Shown here piece after piece: positions 1 to 7,960 of a DNA stretch of 40,941 bases. The translations under genes were made by a program, and so were the position numbers. How positions within the stretch are numbered: position 1 is the stretch's first letter; each line of letters opens with the position of its first letter. Below the pieces are notes generated by a model, which saw only the letters and a program-made list of their open reading frames with translations, made no database searches and was not told where the DNA came from. Location of the stretch: assembly GCF_000421585.1 (NCBI RefSeq), contig NZ_ATXH01000023.1:1-40941 (forward strand), written 5' to 3'. The stretch comes from Thermodesulfatator atlanticus DSM 21156. GTDB lineage: Bacteria; Desulfobacterota; Thermodesulfobacteria; Thermodesulfobacteriales; Thermodesulfatatoraceae.

Positions 1-257
1 GAAAATCCAGCTATAGAATGAAAGTTCAGGAAATAATTATGAGATAGCTATTAAGGTAGGATTATGTTTTGATTTTGTAAAATTTGATGGATTTTTGGTA
101 GGAAAGAAGCTTTTTGCTGCCTAAAAATTTCAGTAAAGAGTTAAGAAAAGCCAGGGGAAGCCTTTTTTCGGAATTTTTATACAGCTATTTTTGGGTTCAT
201 AGAGATGAAAATCGCTTTTATCAATAATTACACACCTTATCCGGAAATTAAGCTAAT

Positions 258-671
258 TTAGTTTTTTTCAATTGTGATTTCGCGTTCTTCTGGGCCTAAA
301 ATTTTGAGATGAACTTTTATTTCTTTATCAAAAGAAAAGGGTAGTTTTTCACTCCATTCGATAACCAGGATCCCTTGGTCGGCAAGTTCTTCAAGCCCGA
401 GGTCAAAAACATCTTCAGGCTCAAGACGGTAAAGATCAACGTGAAAAACAGGCACTCGCCCAGGGTATTCATTTATAATTGCAAAAGTAGGACTCTGAAC
501 ATAATAGTCTTGAGGGACCCCCAAGGCCCTGGCAAGCCCTTTGACAAAAGTAGTCTTCCCCGCGCCAAGGTCCCCGAAAAGAAGAATAACTGTGCCGGGC
601 TCAAGGGTTTTCCCAAAGTTTTCCGCAATTTTTTGGGTCTCTTCAGGGCTTTGGGATTTAATTTTTTCCAA
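258..671 (-). CDS. tsaE: tRNA threonylcarbamoyladenosine synthesis ATPase TsaE
   Basis: Cytoplasmic ATPase partner of TsaB/TsaD in making the t6A37 modification of ANN-decoding tRNAs (family knowledge). The 137-residue protein has normal family length. A Walker A loop GDLGAGKTT is at residues 33-41, followed by SPTF (60-63), HVDLYRL (77-83) and IEWSEKLP (104-111), the usual TsaE landmarks in the usual order. Its start codon lies within the 3' end of nnr (14-base overlap), so the two genes are probably translationally coupled; an nnr-tsaE pair is common in bacteria. TsaB and TsaD are not in the window. Nothing odd was seen. Confidence 0.95.
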   Translation of the reverse strand: MEKIKSQSPEETQKIAENFGKTLEPGTVILLFGDLGAGKTTFVKGLARALGVPQDYYVQSPTFAIINEYPGRVPVFHVDLYRLEPEDVFDLGLEELADQGILVIEWSEKLPFSFDKEIKVHLKILGPEEREITIEKN

Positions 672-2229
672 ACTCTTTCCTCACAAGGAGTTCTTTGATA
701 GCCAAAGGTATAGTTTCAGCCACTTCTTGGGCAGTATATCCCCAGGGGCCTTTTCGCTTGGCTAAAATATCCGCGGCATACCCGTGTAAAAATACTCCCA
801 GGCAGGCTGCGGAAAATGCTTCATATCCCTGTCCTAAAAGGGAAGCGATAAGTCCTGTTAAAACATCGCCACTTCCTCCGCTGGCAAGCCCTGGGTTCCC
901 TGTGGTGTTTACTGCTTCGCGGCCATCTGGGGATACAATAACCGTAGCAGCACCTTTTAAAACAACTACGGCATTGGTTTCCTTGGCCGCAGCCCTGGCT
1001 GCAAGTAGCCGGTCTTCTTGGATTTCTTCTTTGGGGACATCAAGTAAACGAGAAAGCTCACCAGGGTGTGGGGTTATAACCCTAGGGGCCTGGGAGCGCC
1101 TTAAATGGTAGGGTTCTCCTGACGTAGCAGATAGGGCATCAGCGTCAACTACCATGGGGAGTTCCACCTGCGCTACAAGCTTGTGCACCAGCTCAAAGGT
1201 TTCCGGGTGAAGACCAAAGCCCGGTCCCAAGGCCACTGCCTTTTTTCCTACCATAAAGGAAATGATTTGGTCAAAGGCGCGGTATGAAAGGCTTTGGATA
1301 GGTGTTTCCTTAGGGAGCGGAAAAGTCATGGCTTCAACGAGGGTTGTTTCAAAAATATGATTAAGACTTTTAGGACACACCAGCGTGACAAGTCCGGCCC
1401 CGCCCCTTAAGGCCCCCTGGCAAGAAAGGATGGCGGCTCCAGTTTTCCCTTGAGAGCCGGCAAGCACCGCTACGTGCCCATAAGTGCCCTTATGTGAGTC
1501 TTGCGGGCGAGGCTTAATGGTCTCACACGCCCAGTTTACATCAAGACAAAAACGAGCAGGGCCTTTTTCGGCGATTATTTTTGCGGGCATAGAAATGTCG
1601 ATTATTTCGAGCTCGCCGACATAATCTTTTCCGGGATAAATCAGCTGGCCAACTTTGGGAAGCGCCATGGTGGCACAGACCGTGGCCTTAACCGCAATAC
1701 CTAGGGGACGGCCTGTATCAGCGGAAAGCCCTGAGGGCATATCTACTGAGACCACTATTTTTTGACTTTTGTTTATGAGTTCAATGGCCTTGGCAAAACG
1801 TCCACTGACTTCTCGAGAAAGCCCTGTTCCAAAGATAGCGTCAACAATTATCTGGTTTTTTGAAAGGGCTTCTTCAAGAGGAGATAGATCATCAGTGGTC
1901 AAAAAGTAAAGGGGAAGCCCCATGTTTTTGATGATCTTCAAGTTAACTTGTGCATCACCTTTGAATTTTTCTTCTTCTGTAAGGGAAAAGACTTTAAGGG
2001 GATAGCCTTTTTGAAAAAGATGGCGTGCTACCACAAAACCGTCTCCACCATTATTCCCAGGACCACAGACAATTACTACTCCTTGGGAAGCTTCTTGGGC
2101 AAAGCGTGAAAGAATGAGTTCTGCAATCCCACGGCCCGCATTTTCCATGAGTACTAATCCGGGGATACCGCATTCTTCGATGGTGTAATGATCAAGGGCT
2201 TGCATTTCAGAGGCGTAAACCAGTTTCAT
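658..2229 (-). CDS. nnr: Bifunctional NAD(P)H-hydrate epimerase / ADP-dependent dehydratase
   Basis: Metabolite-repair enzyme: the N-terminal YjeF_N epimerase interconverts R- and S-NAD(P)HX, and the C-terminal ribokinase-fold dehydratase restores NAD(P)H using ADP. At 523 residues it has the expected size for the fused bacterial form. The epimerase domain covers about residues 1-215 with CGPGNNGGDG at 55-64. The dehydratase domain covers about 235-515, with a VVVLKGAATVI strand and the late NPGLASGGSGDVLTG nucleotide/catalytic loop. It is the first gene of a two-gene minus-strand unit with tsaE, divergent from the lipoprotein gene at 2442. A purine-rich GGGGGAAGGAA precedes the ATG and supports this start. 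Confidence 0.95.
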   Translation of the reverse strand: MKLVYASEMQALDHYTIEECGIPGLVLMENAGRGIAELILSRFAQEASQGVVIVCGPGNNGGDGFVVARHLFQKGYPLKVFSLTEEEKFKGDAQVNLKIIKNMGLPLYFLTTDDLSPLEEALSKNQIIVDAIFGTGLSREVSGRFAKAIELINKSQKIVVSVDMPSGLSADTGRPLGIAVKATVCATMALPKVGQLIYPGKDYVGELEIIDISMPAKIIAEKGPARFCLDVNWACETIKPRPQDSHKGTYGHVAVLAGSQGKTGAAILSCQGALRGGAGLVTLVCPKSLNHIFETTLVEAMTFPLPKETPIQSLSYRAFDQIISFMVGKKAVALGPGFGLHPETFELVHKLVAQVELPMVVDADALSATSGEPYHLRRSQAPRVITPHPGELSRLLDVPKEEIQEDRLLAARAAAKETNAVVVLKGAATVIVSPDGREAVNTTGNPGLASGGSGDVLTGLIASLLGQGYEAFSAACLGVFLHGYAADILAKRKGPWGYTAQEVAETIPLAIKELLVRKEFGKN

Positions 2230-2376
2230 GTTCCTTCCCCCTGTTTTAATGACATTACTTATACCATGTTTTAAAAGGGAAAGGGATTTGAAAGATTGCA
2301 GACTGCTAAAATATCACCTAAAAAGAGTTTAAACCCAATATGAATTAGGCATTAAAAGCCCGAGGCTGTTTAGAAT

Positions 2377-2405
2377 ACGTTCCTCTTTTTCGGAACGGAA
2401 AGGAA
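2377..2405. repeat. Degraded core of the dispersed palindromic element (copy F)
   Basis: The segment has a CGTTCC-N8-GGAACG hairpin (2378-2383 / 2392-2397). It matches 18 of 20 bases of the half-core found in the better copies at 7820-7951 and 34186-34312. The terminal GAGACC repeats are missing, so this is a remnant or a chance look-alike. It lies just upstream of the lipoprotein gene and could also affect its leader. Confidence 0.35.
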
Positions 2406-2441
2406 GGGTCCAGTGTCTTAAAAAGATTTTAGGAGTTTATC

Positions 2442-3059
2442 ATGCGCTTTATATTGTTGTTAGTTTTGCCTTTTTTGTTAGGAGCTTGTGGTGGGCCAAA
2501 GTACGTTATTAAGGAACGCTATCTTGCCCCCATGGGGCTTTCTGGGGAGATCTGCCTCAAAGAGTGTCAGCAAAAATTCGAAAAATGTCAGCAAAATTGC
2601 CAGAAAGAATATCAAAAATGTTTGGCGGCTGTAAGGGTTGAAGCAAAAGAAATATACCAGAAAGAACTTTTATCCTACCAAAATACGCTTACCACGTATG
2701 AAGAAGAGTTGCGTCTTTATCGCTTAAAGCTGTCTCGCTATCAGGAGAACTTGAATCGCCTAAAAGAAGACTATCAGTTTTTTAAAAAAATATGTAAGCG
2801 GGATAAGGACCAGTTTGCCTGTCGCAGAAAAGACGAGCTAGCTAAAAAACTTGCAAGACTAAAAGGCCAAAGGCCTATAGCTCCCCTTAAACCCAAAAGA
2901 CCGTCGCTTACTGCCATTATAACCGAGCTTTCTGCTACCTGTGTCTCTGATTGCGGATGTAAGGACTTGTATGATAAATGTTTCCTTTCCTGTGGAGGAA
3001 GTATTATTCCTGAGAAAATTTGTGTGGAGAATTGTGATGAAAAAATGGGACAAAAGTAA
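2442..3059 (+). CDS. Cysteine-rich predicted lipoprotein with coiled coil, unknown function
   Basis: I do not recognise a named family. The 205-residue product starts with a short lipoprotein signal peptide, a hydrophobic run ending in lipobox L13-G14-A15-C16, so the mature protein should be lipid-anchored at C16. Residues about 30-65 hold evenly spaced cysteines (CLKEC, KCQQNC, KCLA). A charged, probably coiled-coil segment covers about 70-150, and a second Cys cluster follows near the C-terminus (CVSDCGCKDLYDKC, FLSCGG, CVENC). Paired cysteines at both ends of a helical rod suggest disulfides or metal sites outside the cytoplasm (inference). Its last 23 bases overlap the start of bioA, so it probably shares a transcript with the biotin genes, with no clear functional link. 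Start supported by TTAGGAG upstream. Confidence 0.8.
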   Translation: MRFILLLVLPFLLGACGGPKYVIKERYLAPMGLSGEICLKECQQKFEKCQQNCQKEYQKCLAAVRVEAKEIYQKELLSYQNTLTTYEEELRLYRLKLSRYQENLNRLKEDYQFFKKICKRDKDQFACRRKDELAKKLARLKGQRPIAPLKPKRPSLTAIITELSATCVSDCGCKDLYDKCFLSCGGSIIPEKICVENCDEKMGQK

Positions 3060-4425
3060 AATCCTTGAGCTTGACCGTAGGCATATCTGGCATCCTTATA
3101 CCCAGATGAAAGACTACGAGAACCGCGACCCCAAAGTCATTGTCTCTGCCCAGGGGCTTAAGCTTAAAACCATCGATGGCGAGGAACTCTATGACTCTAT
3201 TTCTTCCTGGTGGACCAACGTCCACGGGCATCTTCATCCCGCTTTAAACCATGCCATTTGTGAGCAGCTTTCGTTGCTTGATCATGTCAATTTTTCGGGC
3301 TTTACCCATCCTTACGCCACAGAAGTGGTCGCAAGACTCAGGGAGTTTTTGCCGCAAGAGCTTTCACACTATTTTTTCTCAGATAACGGTTCTACAGCGG
3401 TGGAAGTGGCCCTTAAAATGGCCTTCCAATTCTGGCAAAACAAAGGTGTTAAAGAAAAGACCCGCTTTGTGTGCCTTGAAAACGCCTACCATGGAGACAC
3501 CATCGGCGCGGTAAGTGTAGGCGGTTGCGATCTTTTTTTCGAACTTTATAAACCCCTTACCTTTAAGACTTACCGTGCACCAAGCCCTTATTGCTATCGC
3601 TGCGAAGAACACCAGGGCTTTACCCTTTCTGCAAATCATGATTGCAGCCTTCGTTGTATTGATGGCTTGGAAAAAATCTTTGAAGAAAAACACAAAGAGA
3701 TCTGTGCCGTTATTGTTGAACCGCGCATGCAAGGGGCAGGGGGCATTTTAATCTATCCTCCCTCCTATCTTAAAAAATTACGCAGGCTTTGTGATCAATA
3801 TGAAGTGCTTTTAATTTTCGATGAGGTGGCCACGGGCTTTGGTCGCACTGGTACCATGTTTGCCTTTGAACAGGCAGGAGTTGTCCCTGATATCATCTGC
3901 CTTGCCAAGGGGCTTACTGGTGGCTATCTCCCCATGGCGCTTACGGTTACCACCGAAGAAATCTACCAGGCCTTTTATGCGGATTATCTTGAAGGGAAAA
4001 CCTTTTTCCACGGCCACACTTACACTGCCAATCCCATTTGTTGTGCAGTTGCCTGCGCTAATCTTAAACTTTTTGCTGAAGAAGACCCCCTTAACAAAAC
4101 CAAAGAAGCACGAGAATACTTCCATAAAATCTTGCTAGAGGCCTTTTCAGAGAACCCGCATGTGGGAGATATTCGCTATGTCGGCTATATCGGGGCCATT
4201 GAACTGGTGAAAGACCGAAAGACAAGAGAGCCTTTTCCTCAGGCTTTGCGCCTTCCTTTTAAGATTTATATGCGCTCTCTTGAAGAGGGCCTGGTGCTTC
4301 GCCCATTGGGGGATGTGATCTACTGGTTTTTACCGCTTTGTATCACGAAAGAAGATGTTTCTGAAATAATTTCTCGCAGCCAGAAAGTTATCGAAAAAGT
4401 GCTCAAAGAACATGGGGCTTCCTGA
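3037..4425 (+). CDS. bioA: Adenosylmethionine-8-amino-7-oxononanoate aminotransferase
   Basis: PLP-dependent class III aminotransferase of biotin synthesis, converting 8-amino-7-oxononanoate (KAPA) to 7,8-diaminononanoate. The 462-residue protein opens with the family signature HIWHPYTQM. It holds IFDEVATGFGRTG, the Schiff-base lysine in LAKGLTGGYLPMA (about K291) and the GHTYTANP substrate loop. The reading frame is open further upstream, but the ATG at 3037 is preceded by GGAGA at 3026-3030 with 6-base spacing, and the upstream codons lack family sequence. It overlaps the lipoprotein gene by 23 bases and bioF by 14 bases, implying translational coupling. bioB and bioD are not in the window. 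Confidence 0.95.
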   Translation: MKKWDKSKILELDRRHIWHPYTQMKDYENRDPKVIVSAQGLKLKTIDGEELYDSISSWWTNVHGHLHPALNHAICEQLSLLDHVNFSGFTHPYATEVVARLREFLPQELSHYFFSDNGSTAVEVALKMAFQFWQNKGVKEKTRFVCLENAYHGDTIGAVSVGGCDLFFELYKPLTFKTYRAPSPYCYRCEEHQGFTLSANHDCSLRCIDGLEKIFEEKHKEICAVIVEPRMQGAGGILIYPPSYLKKLRRLCDQYEVLLIFDEVATGFGRTGTMFAFEQAGVVPDIICLAKGLTGGYLPMALTVTTEEIYQAFYADYLEGKTFFHGHTYTANPICCAVACANLKLFAEEDPLNKTKEAREYFHKILLEAFSENPHVGDIRYVGYIGAIELVKDRKTREPFPQALRLPFKIYMRSLEEGLVLRPLGDVIYWFLPLCITKEDVSEIISRSQKVIEKVLKEHGAS

Positions 4426-5548
4426 CTTAGAAAAAGAATTAGGAGAGCTTAAAGCCGAACATCGTCTGCGCATTTTGCCTCCTATTGAGGAGCACCAAGG
4501 ACCTTACGTAAAAATCAAAGGACACTGGCTCTTAAATCTTTCCTCTAACGATTACCTAGGTCTTAGCGAAAGACTTAGCCTCCCTGAGATAATTAAAGAG
4601 CAAGGGCTTGACGGCTTTGGGGCAGGGGCTGCGCGTCTTCTTTCAGGAAATCACGTGCTTTATCAGGCCCTTGAGGAAAAACTCAGTGCGCTTTATGGCA
4701 AGGCCGCCCTGGTGTTTTCTTCGGGATATCATGCAAATATTGGGGTGATTCCAGCTCTTTGTGGCAAAAAGGACTTGGTCTTTGCCGACAAGCTGGTGCA
4801 CGCAAGTATTATTGATGCGCTTAGGCTCACTCACGCTAAATTTTTTCGTTTTCCCCACCAAGACTTAGACACCCTTGAAAGACTTTTGCGCAAATATCGC
4901 GGCCAATTCCGCCGTGCTGTGATTGTTACCGAGTCCCTTTTCAGCATGGATGGGGACTTAAGCCCCCTTGAAGACCTAGTTGCTTTGAAAGAACGCTACC
5001 ATGCCTTTTTGGTATTAGACGAAGCCCACGCAATCGGTGTTTACGGAAAAAGAGGGCTTGGCGTATCTGAGGAAAAGGAGCTTATCCCCAAGGTTGATCT
5101 GATTGTAGGGACTTTTGGAAAGGCCCTTGGAAGCTACGGGGCCTTTGTGATAGCAGAAAAAGCTATCATTTCTCTTCTTGTTAACAAGGCACGTTCTTTT
5201 ATTTTTACTACGGCGCTTCCTCAGGTAATTGTGGCCGCTAACTTAAAGGCTTTAGATCTTCTTCCCAAATTAGAAAAAGAACGCTTAAAACTAAAGGCCC
5301 TTACCCAAAGATTTCGCAAAGAATTAGGCCTTGATGGTGATTCTCCTATTGTGCCCATTGTGGTAGGAGAAAACGAAAAAGCACTTTTTCTTGCGCAGGA
5401 ACTTTTTAAAAAAGGCTACTATGTGCCAGCCATAAGACCACCCACTGTGCCGGAAGGCACGGCACGCCTCAGGGTTTCCTTAAGGGCAGATATTACCTGG
5501 GACGGCCTTGGGCCATTGGTTGCAATGATAAAAGACTATGCCCTCTGA
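4412..5548 (+). CDS. bioF: 8-amino-7-oxononanoate synthase
   Basis: PLP enzyme that condenses pimeloyl-ACP/CoA with alanine to give 8-amino-7-oxononanoate, the substrate of the upstream BioA. At 378 residues it matches the family. It has LNLSSNDYLGL near the N-terminus, VLDEAHAIGVYGKRG for PLP contacts, and the catalytic lysine K237 in GTFGKALGSYG. Related alpha-oxoamine synthases (2-amino-3-ketobutyrate CoA ligase, serine palmitoyltransferase) share the fold, but adjacency to bioA decides the call. The start overlaps bioA by 14 bases. The 3' end overlaps the convergent activase gene by 13 bases, so no room remains for a separate terminator between them. Confidence 0.93.
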   Translation: MGLPDLEKELGELKAEHRLRILPPIEEHQGPYVKIKGHWLLNLSSNDYLGLSERLSLPEIIKEQGLDGFGAGAARLLSGNHVLYQALEEKLSALYGKAALVFSSGYHANIGVIPALCGKKDLVFADKLVHASIIDALRLTHAKFFRFPHQDLDTLERLLRKYRGQFRRAVIVTESLFSMDGDLSPLEDLVALKERYHAFLVLDEAHAIGVYGKRGLGVSEEKELIPKVDLIVGTFGKALGSYGAFVIAEKAIISLLVNKARSFIFTTALPQVIVAANLKALDLLPKLEKERLKLKALTQRFRKELGLDGDSPIVPIVVGENEKALFLAQELFKKGYYVPAIRPPTVPEGTARLRVSLRADITWDGLGPLVAMIKDYAL

Positions 5549-6297
5549 TTGAGCCTCTGGGAGCCATAAAGGGCTGCTCCCAGGGCCCCTGTTAGCTGGG
5601 GATTCTCTGGGACCAAAATCGAATTTCCAAGTAGTTCCTCAAGGGTTGCTACCAGGGCTTTGTTATATGCCACCCCTCCGGTGAATATGATAGGATTTTT
5701 GGCCCCTACTTTTTTAAGGAGGGTTAAAGACCGCTTGGCAATGGAATTGATAATACCTTTGGCAATTACTTCACGGGCTTCACCTCGTCCGATAAGCCCG
5801 ATAACCTCACTTTCAGCAAAGACAGTGCAAAGAGAACTTATTTTGGCTGCTGTTTTAGCGGAAAGCGCCAAACTTGAAAGTCCTTGAAGATCCACACCAA
5901 GGGCCCTGGCCATTACCTCAAGAAAACGTCCTGTGCCAGCTGCGCAACGATCGTTCATCTCAAAGCGCAAAACTTTGCCAGAGGAGTCAAGCAAAATAGC
6001 TTTGGTGTCTTGTCCGCCTATGTCCAAGATGGTGCGTGCGGTGGGAAATATATGGCGCACTCCTAAAGCGTGGGCCTGGATTTCCGTAAGGATTTCTGCT
6101 CTAAAATGCTCTTTGGCTAAATAGCGGCCATAGCCTGTGGATACTAAGTAGTCATATTTAAAGTTAGATAACAAGTTAGCAATTTGTTCTTTGGGATTAT
6201 AAGATGTTTCGGTGCATAAGTATTCTTTAATATTGCCATCTTTTAGAAAAACGAGTTTTATGCTACGTGAACCGATATCAAGGCCAATTATTTTCAT
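5536..6297 (-). CDS. ATP-dependent activase (BadF/BadG/BcrA/HgdC family), likely reductase of the double-cubane protein
   Basis: Member of the ASKHA ATPase activators that use ATP hydrolysis to push low-potential electrons into a partner iron-sulfur enzyme. The 253-residue protein has phosphate-binding LDIGSRSIKL (6-15) and DIGGQDTKA (92-100). It also has the two cysteines that bridge one [4Fe-4S] across the homodimer: C118 in DRCAAGTGRF and C157 in SLCTVFAESEV. Its start overlaps the stop of the upstream partner gene in an ATGA arrangement, so stoichiometric coupled expression is likely. In the characterised Carboxydothermus pair, such an activase is the dedicated reductase (DCCR) of the double-cubane protein; the same role is inferred here. 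A 2-hydroxyacyl-CoA dehydratase activator is the alternative, but no CoA-transferase or second dehydratase subunit is nearby. Confidence 0.9.
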   Translation of the reverse strand: MKIIGLDIGSRSIKLVFLKDGNIKEYLCTETSYNPKEQIANLLSNFKYDYLVSTGYGRYLAKEHFRAEILTEIQAHALGVRHIFPTARTILDIGGQDTKAILLDSSGKVLRFEMNDRCAAGTGRFLEVMARALGVDLQGLSSLALSAKTAAKISSLCTVFAESEVIGLIGRGEAREVIAKGIINSIAKRSLTLLKKVGAKNPIIFTGGVAYNKALVATLEELLGNSILVPENPQLTGALGAALYGSQRLNQRA

Positions 6298-7556
6298 TTT
6301 AAAATTTCTAAAAAGGCTTCAATTCTGGTGCGAAGTTGTTCTATATCTTCCTGGCTATAATCTGTTTCAATATTCAAAGTGGGTACTTTGTCAATTTTTT
6401 TGTTAACTTTATAAACTTCGGTAGTATAAGGATCACAAAATTTTAAACTATAATTGATCAAACCATGTGCGGAAAATTCATCTATCATCGATTTTATATT
6501 CTCAATGCGTTCGGCATTAGGTGTAAAAATGGCGCAGTCTATTTTTAGATATCTTGAGGCAATATCTTCCAAGAGATCTTCTACGTTAGAACCTTTTGGT
6601 TCTACGAGGTTGCGGATATTTCTTGTCCCTACGCATGATTCTTCTCCTACGATTATCGCTCCTGAGGTCTCCACAAGATAATGTAGTTTCCAGTTTGGTA
6701 TTGCCATAGGACAACCAGAAACGATTATTCTAGGAGTGCCAGGCGGACAAACGCCTTCTTTCCTTTTAATACGTTCTTCTAACTCATCGCATAATTCATT
6801 TACCTTAGCGGTGAATCTTTCTGGATCATCATAAAAAGAGATTTGGTTGATAAGTAAAACATCGAGCCCTGAAATTGGAGGAGGATCAGCTTTTCTTAAA
6901 GAATTTAGCCTTTTTAAGGCTTCGCGGCGTTTATTTATAAGTTCTATGGCTTTTAATAGGTCGTCTTGCGAAATTTTATTTCCGGTGCGAGATTCTATTT
7001 CGCTTTTGAAGTTGATAACTTCGTTTTTCCATAAATCAAAAGAGGACTTGTCTTTCTTTTGAGGAACGTGCATAACATATGTTTCTTTGTATTCGTTAAA
7101 GATTTCGTAGGCTTTCTTTTTCCCGTCACAAGTAGTTTCTCCTACTACGAAATCACAGATTTCTACAAAAGGGCAGACTTTAGACAATTTGAAACCAAAA
7201 AAGGCTTTTATAAGGGGGCAAATGTTTCGCGGAAGCACTTCTTCTGCCAATTCAAAGCCGATTTCCGCCCCAGCACAAAGCCCTACACATATTCCGTTTG
7301 CAGCCCATACTATTTCTTCTGGCACAAAGACACAAAAGGTACCCAATACCAGGCGGTTTTCCTTTTTGGCTTTGAAAAGCTCCTGTATGCGGGCCCCATG
7401 GATACATGAGACAACTTTGTCAAAATATTCCATGCCTTCTGGTCTATTTTTTTGGGAAAGGTAGATGTTTTCGTAAAAGCCCTCAAGCACGTGCAAGAGG
7501 TTATCGTGGGCCTCAAGGTTTATGCCAAGTTCCTGCCACATTTTTTCGTAGCTCAT
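6294..7556 (-). CDS. Double-cubane-cluster anaerobic reductase (DCCP-type, HgdB/FldB superfamily)
   Basis: The 420-residue protein belongs to the 2-hydroxyacyl-CoA dehydratase D-subunit superfamily, but as a single polypeptide paired with one activase, the layout of the [Fe8S9] double-cubane-cluster proteins. Visible conserved cysteines include C113, C128, C134, C143 (in GETTCDGKKKAYE), C282 (SGCPMAIPN), C308 (GEESCVGTRN), C341 and C374 (FCDPYTTE). The TCDGKKK motif is typical of the DCCP group. Described members reduce small substrates such as acetylene in vitro; the physiological substrate is unknown. The start has a G-rich GGGGG Shine-Dalgarno 6 bases upstream. A 17-bp palindrome at 7711-7727 lies in its upstream region. 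It is first in the two-gene unit with the activase. Confidence 0.85.
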   Translation of the reverse strand: MSYEKMWQELGINLEAHDNLLHVLEGFYENIYLSQKNRPEGMEYFDKVVSCIHGARIQELFKAKKENRLVLGTFCVFVPEEIVWAANGICVGLCAGAEIGFELAEEVLPRNICPLIKAFFGFKLSKVCPFVEICDFVVGETTCDGKKKAYEIFNEYKETYVMHVPQKKDKSSFDLWKNEVINFKSEIESRTGNKISQDDLLKAIELINKRREALKRLNSLRKADPPPISGLDVLLINQISFYDDPERFTAKVNELCDELEERIKRKEGVCPPGTPRIIVSGCPMAIPNWKLHYLVETSGAIIVGEESCVGTRNIRNLVEPKGSNVEDLLEDIASRYLKIDCAIFTPNAERIENIKSMIDEFSAHGLINYSLKFCDPYTTEVYKVNKKIDKVPTLNIETDYSQEDIEQLRTRIEAFLEILK

Positions 7557-7819
7557 TTTAATCCCCCCTGCTTTTAGGGTTTGTAGATTGTAATCCTAAC
7601 GATGTCGGGCTTTTAGTATTCTATCGATCTGTGGATGCTTGAGTCGCGTACGCTCCTTCAGCATGACGGTGTCAAGTCGTCATCCTGAGCCTTCCCCTCA
7701 AAATAATTTATTTACATGAAATGTAAAATAGTTTTTACCAATAAATATTTCCTGATATATAGCTTTTGCGAAAAAATAGACTCCCTGATTGGAGGATAAG
7801 ACGTTTTCCAAGATCTAAG
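7557..7819. other. Intergenic region with REP-like fragments, no gene
   Basis: No convincing ORF on either strand. Around 7625-7695 there are pieces (GTGGATGCTT, CAGCATGACGGTG, GTCATCCTGAGC) resembling the GTCATCCTGAGC repeats at 33921-34079, and a palindrome lies at 7711-7727. The promoter of the minus-strand reductase/activase unit should lie here. Confidence 0.5.
7711..7727. promoter_or_regulatory. Palindrome, possible operator upstream of the double-cubane pair
   Basis: Perfect inverted repeat TTTACAT-GAA-ATGTAAA in AT-rich DNA, about 155 bases upstream of the reductase start at 7556. Size and symmetry fit a dimeric repressor/activator site. It could equally be a small hairpin. No regulator gene is adjacent, and I cannot assign a family. 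Confidence 0.3.
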
Positions 7820-7951
7820 AGAGACCTTTGCAAAATTGTTGGGATAAGTGTTGTCAGCACAAGCGCAAGGGATCCGTTCCCATTTTTCGGAACGAAAAAT
7901 AGGAACGGTTGCTCGAACGGGCCTTAAGAGAAGGTATTTTGCAAAGGTCTC
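7820..7951. mobile_element. MITE-like palindromic element, copy A
   Basis: The ends are perfect 16-bp inverted repeats: GAGACCTTTGCAAAAT at 7821-7836 and its complement at 7936-7951. The interior carries the imperfect core CGTTCCCATTTTTCGGAACG followed by its complementary arm. A 5-bp direct repeat CTAAG flanks it (7815-7819 and 7952-7956), as expected for a transposed element with target duplication. No coding capacity, so movement would need a transposase in trans. Confidence 0.75.
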
Positions 7952-7960
7952 CTAAGGGCT

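Noticed and set aside
1-257. Gene or clear terminator at the left edge
   Set aside because: Only AT-rich sequence and a weak 8-bp hairpin (ATTTTTGG at 91-98 with CCTAAAAAT near 120) were seen; no ORF with a ribosome site.
2941-3036. Longer N-terminus for bioA
   Set aside because: The extra 32 residues overlap the lipoprotein gene and lack family similarity, and ATG 3037 has GGAGA at ideal spacing.
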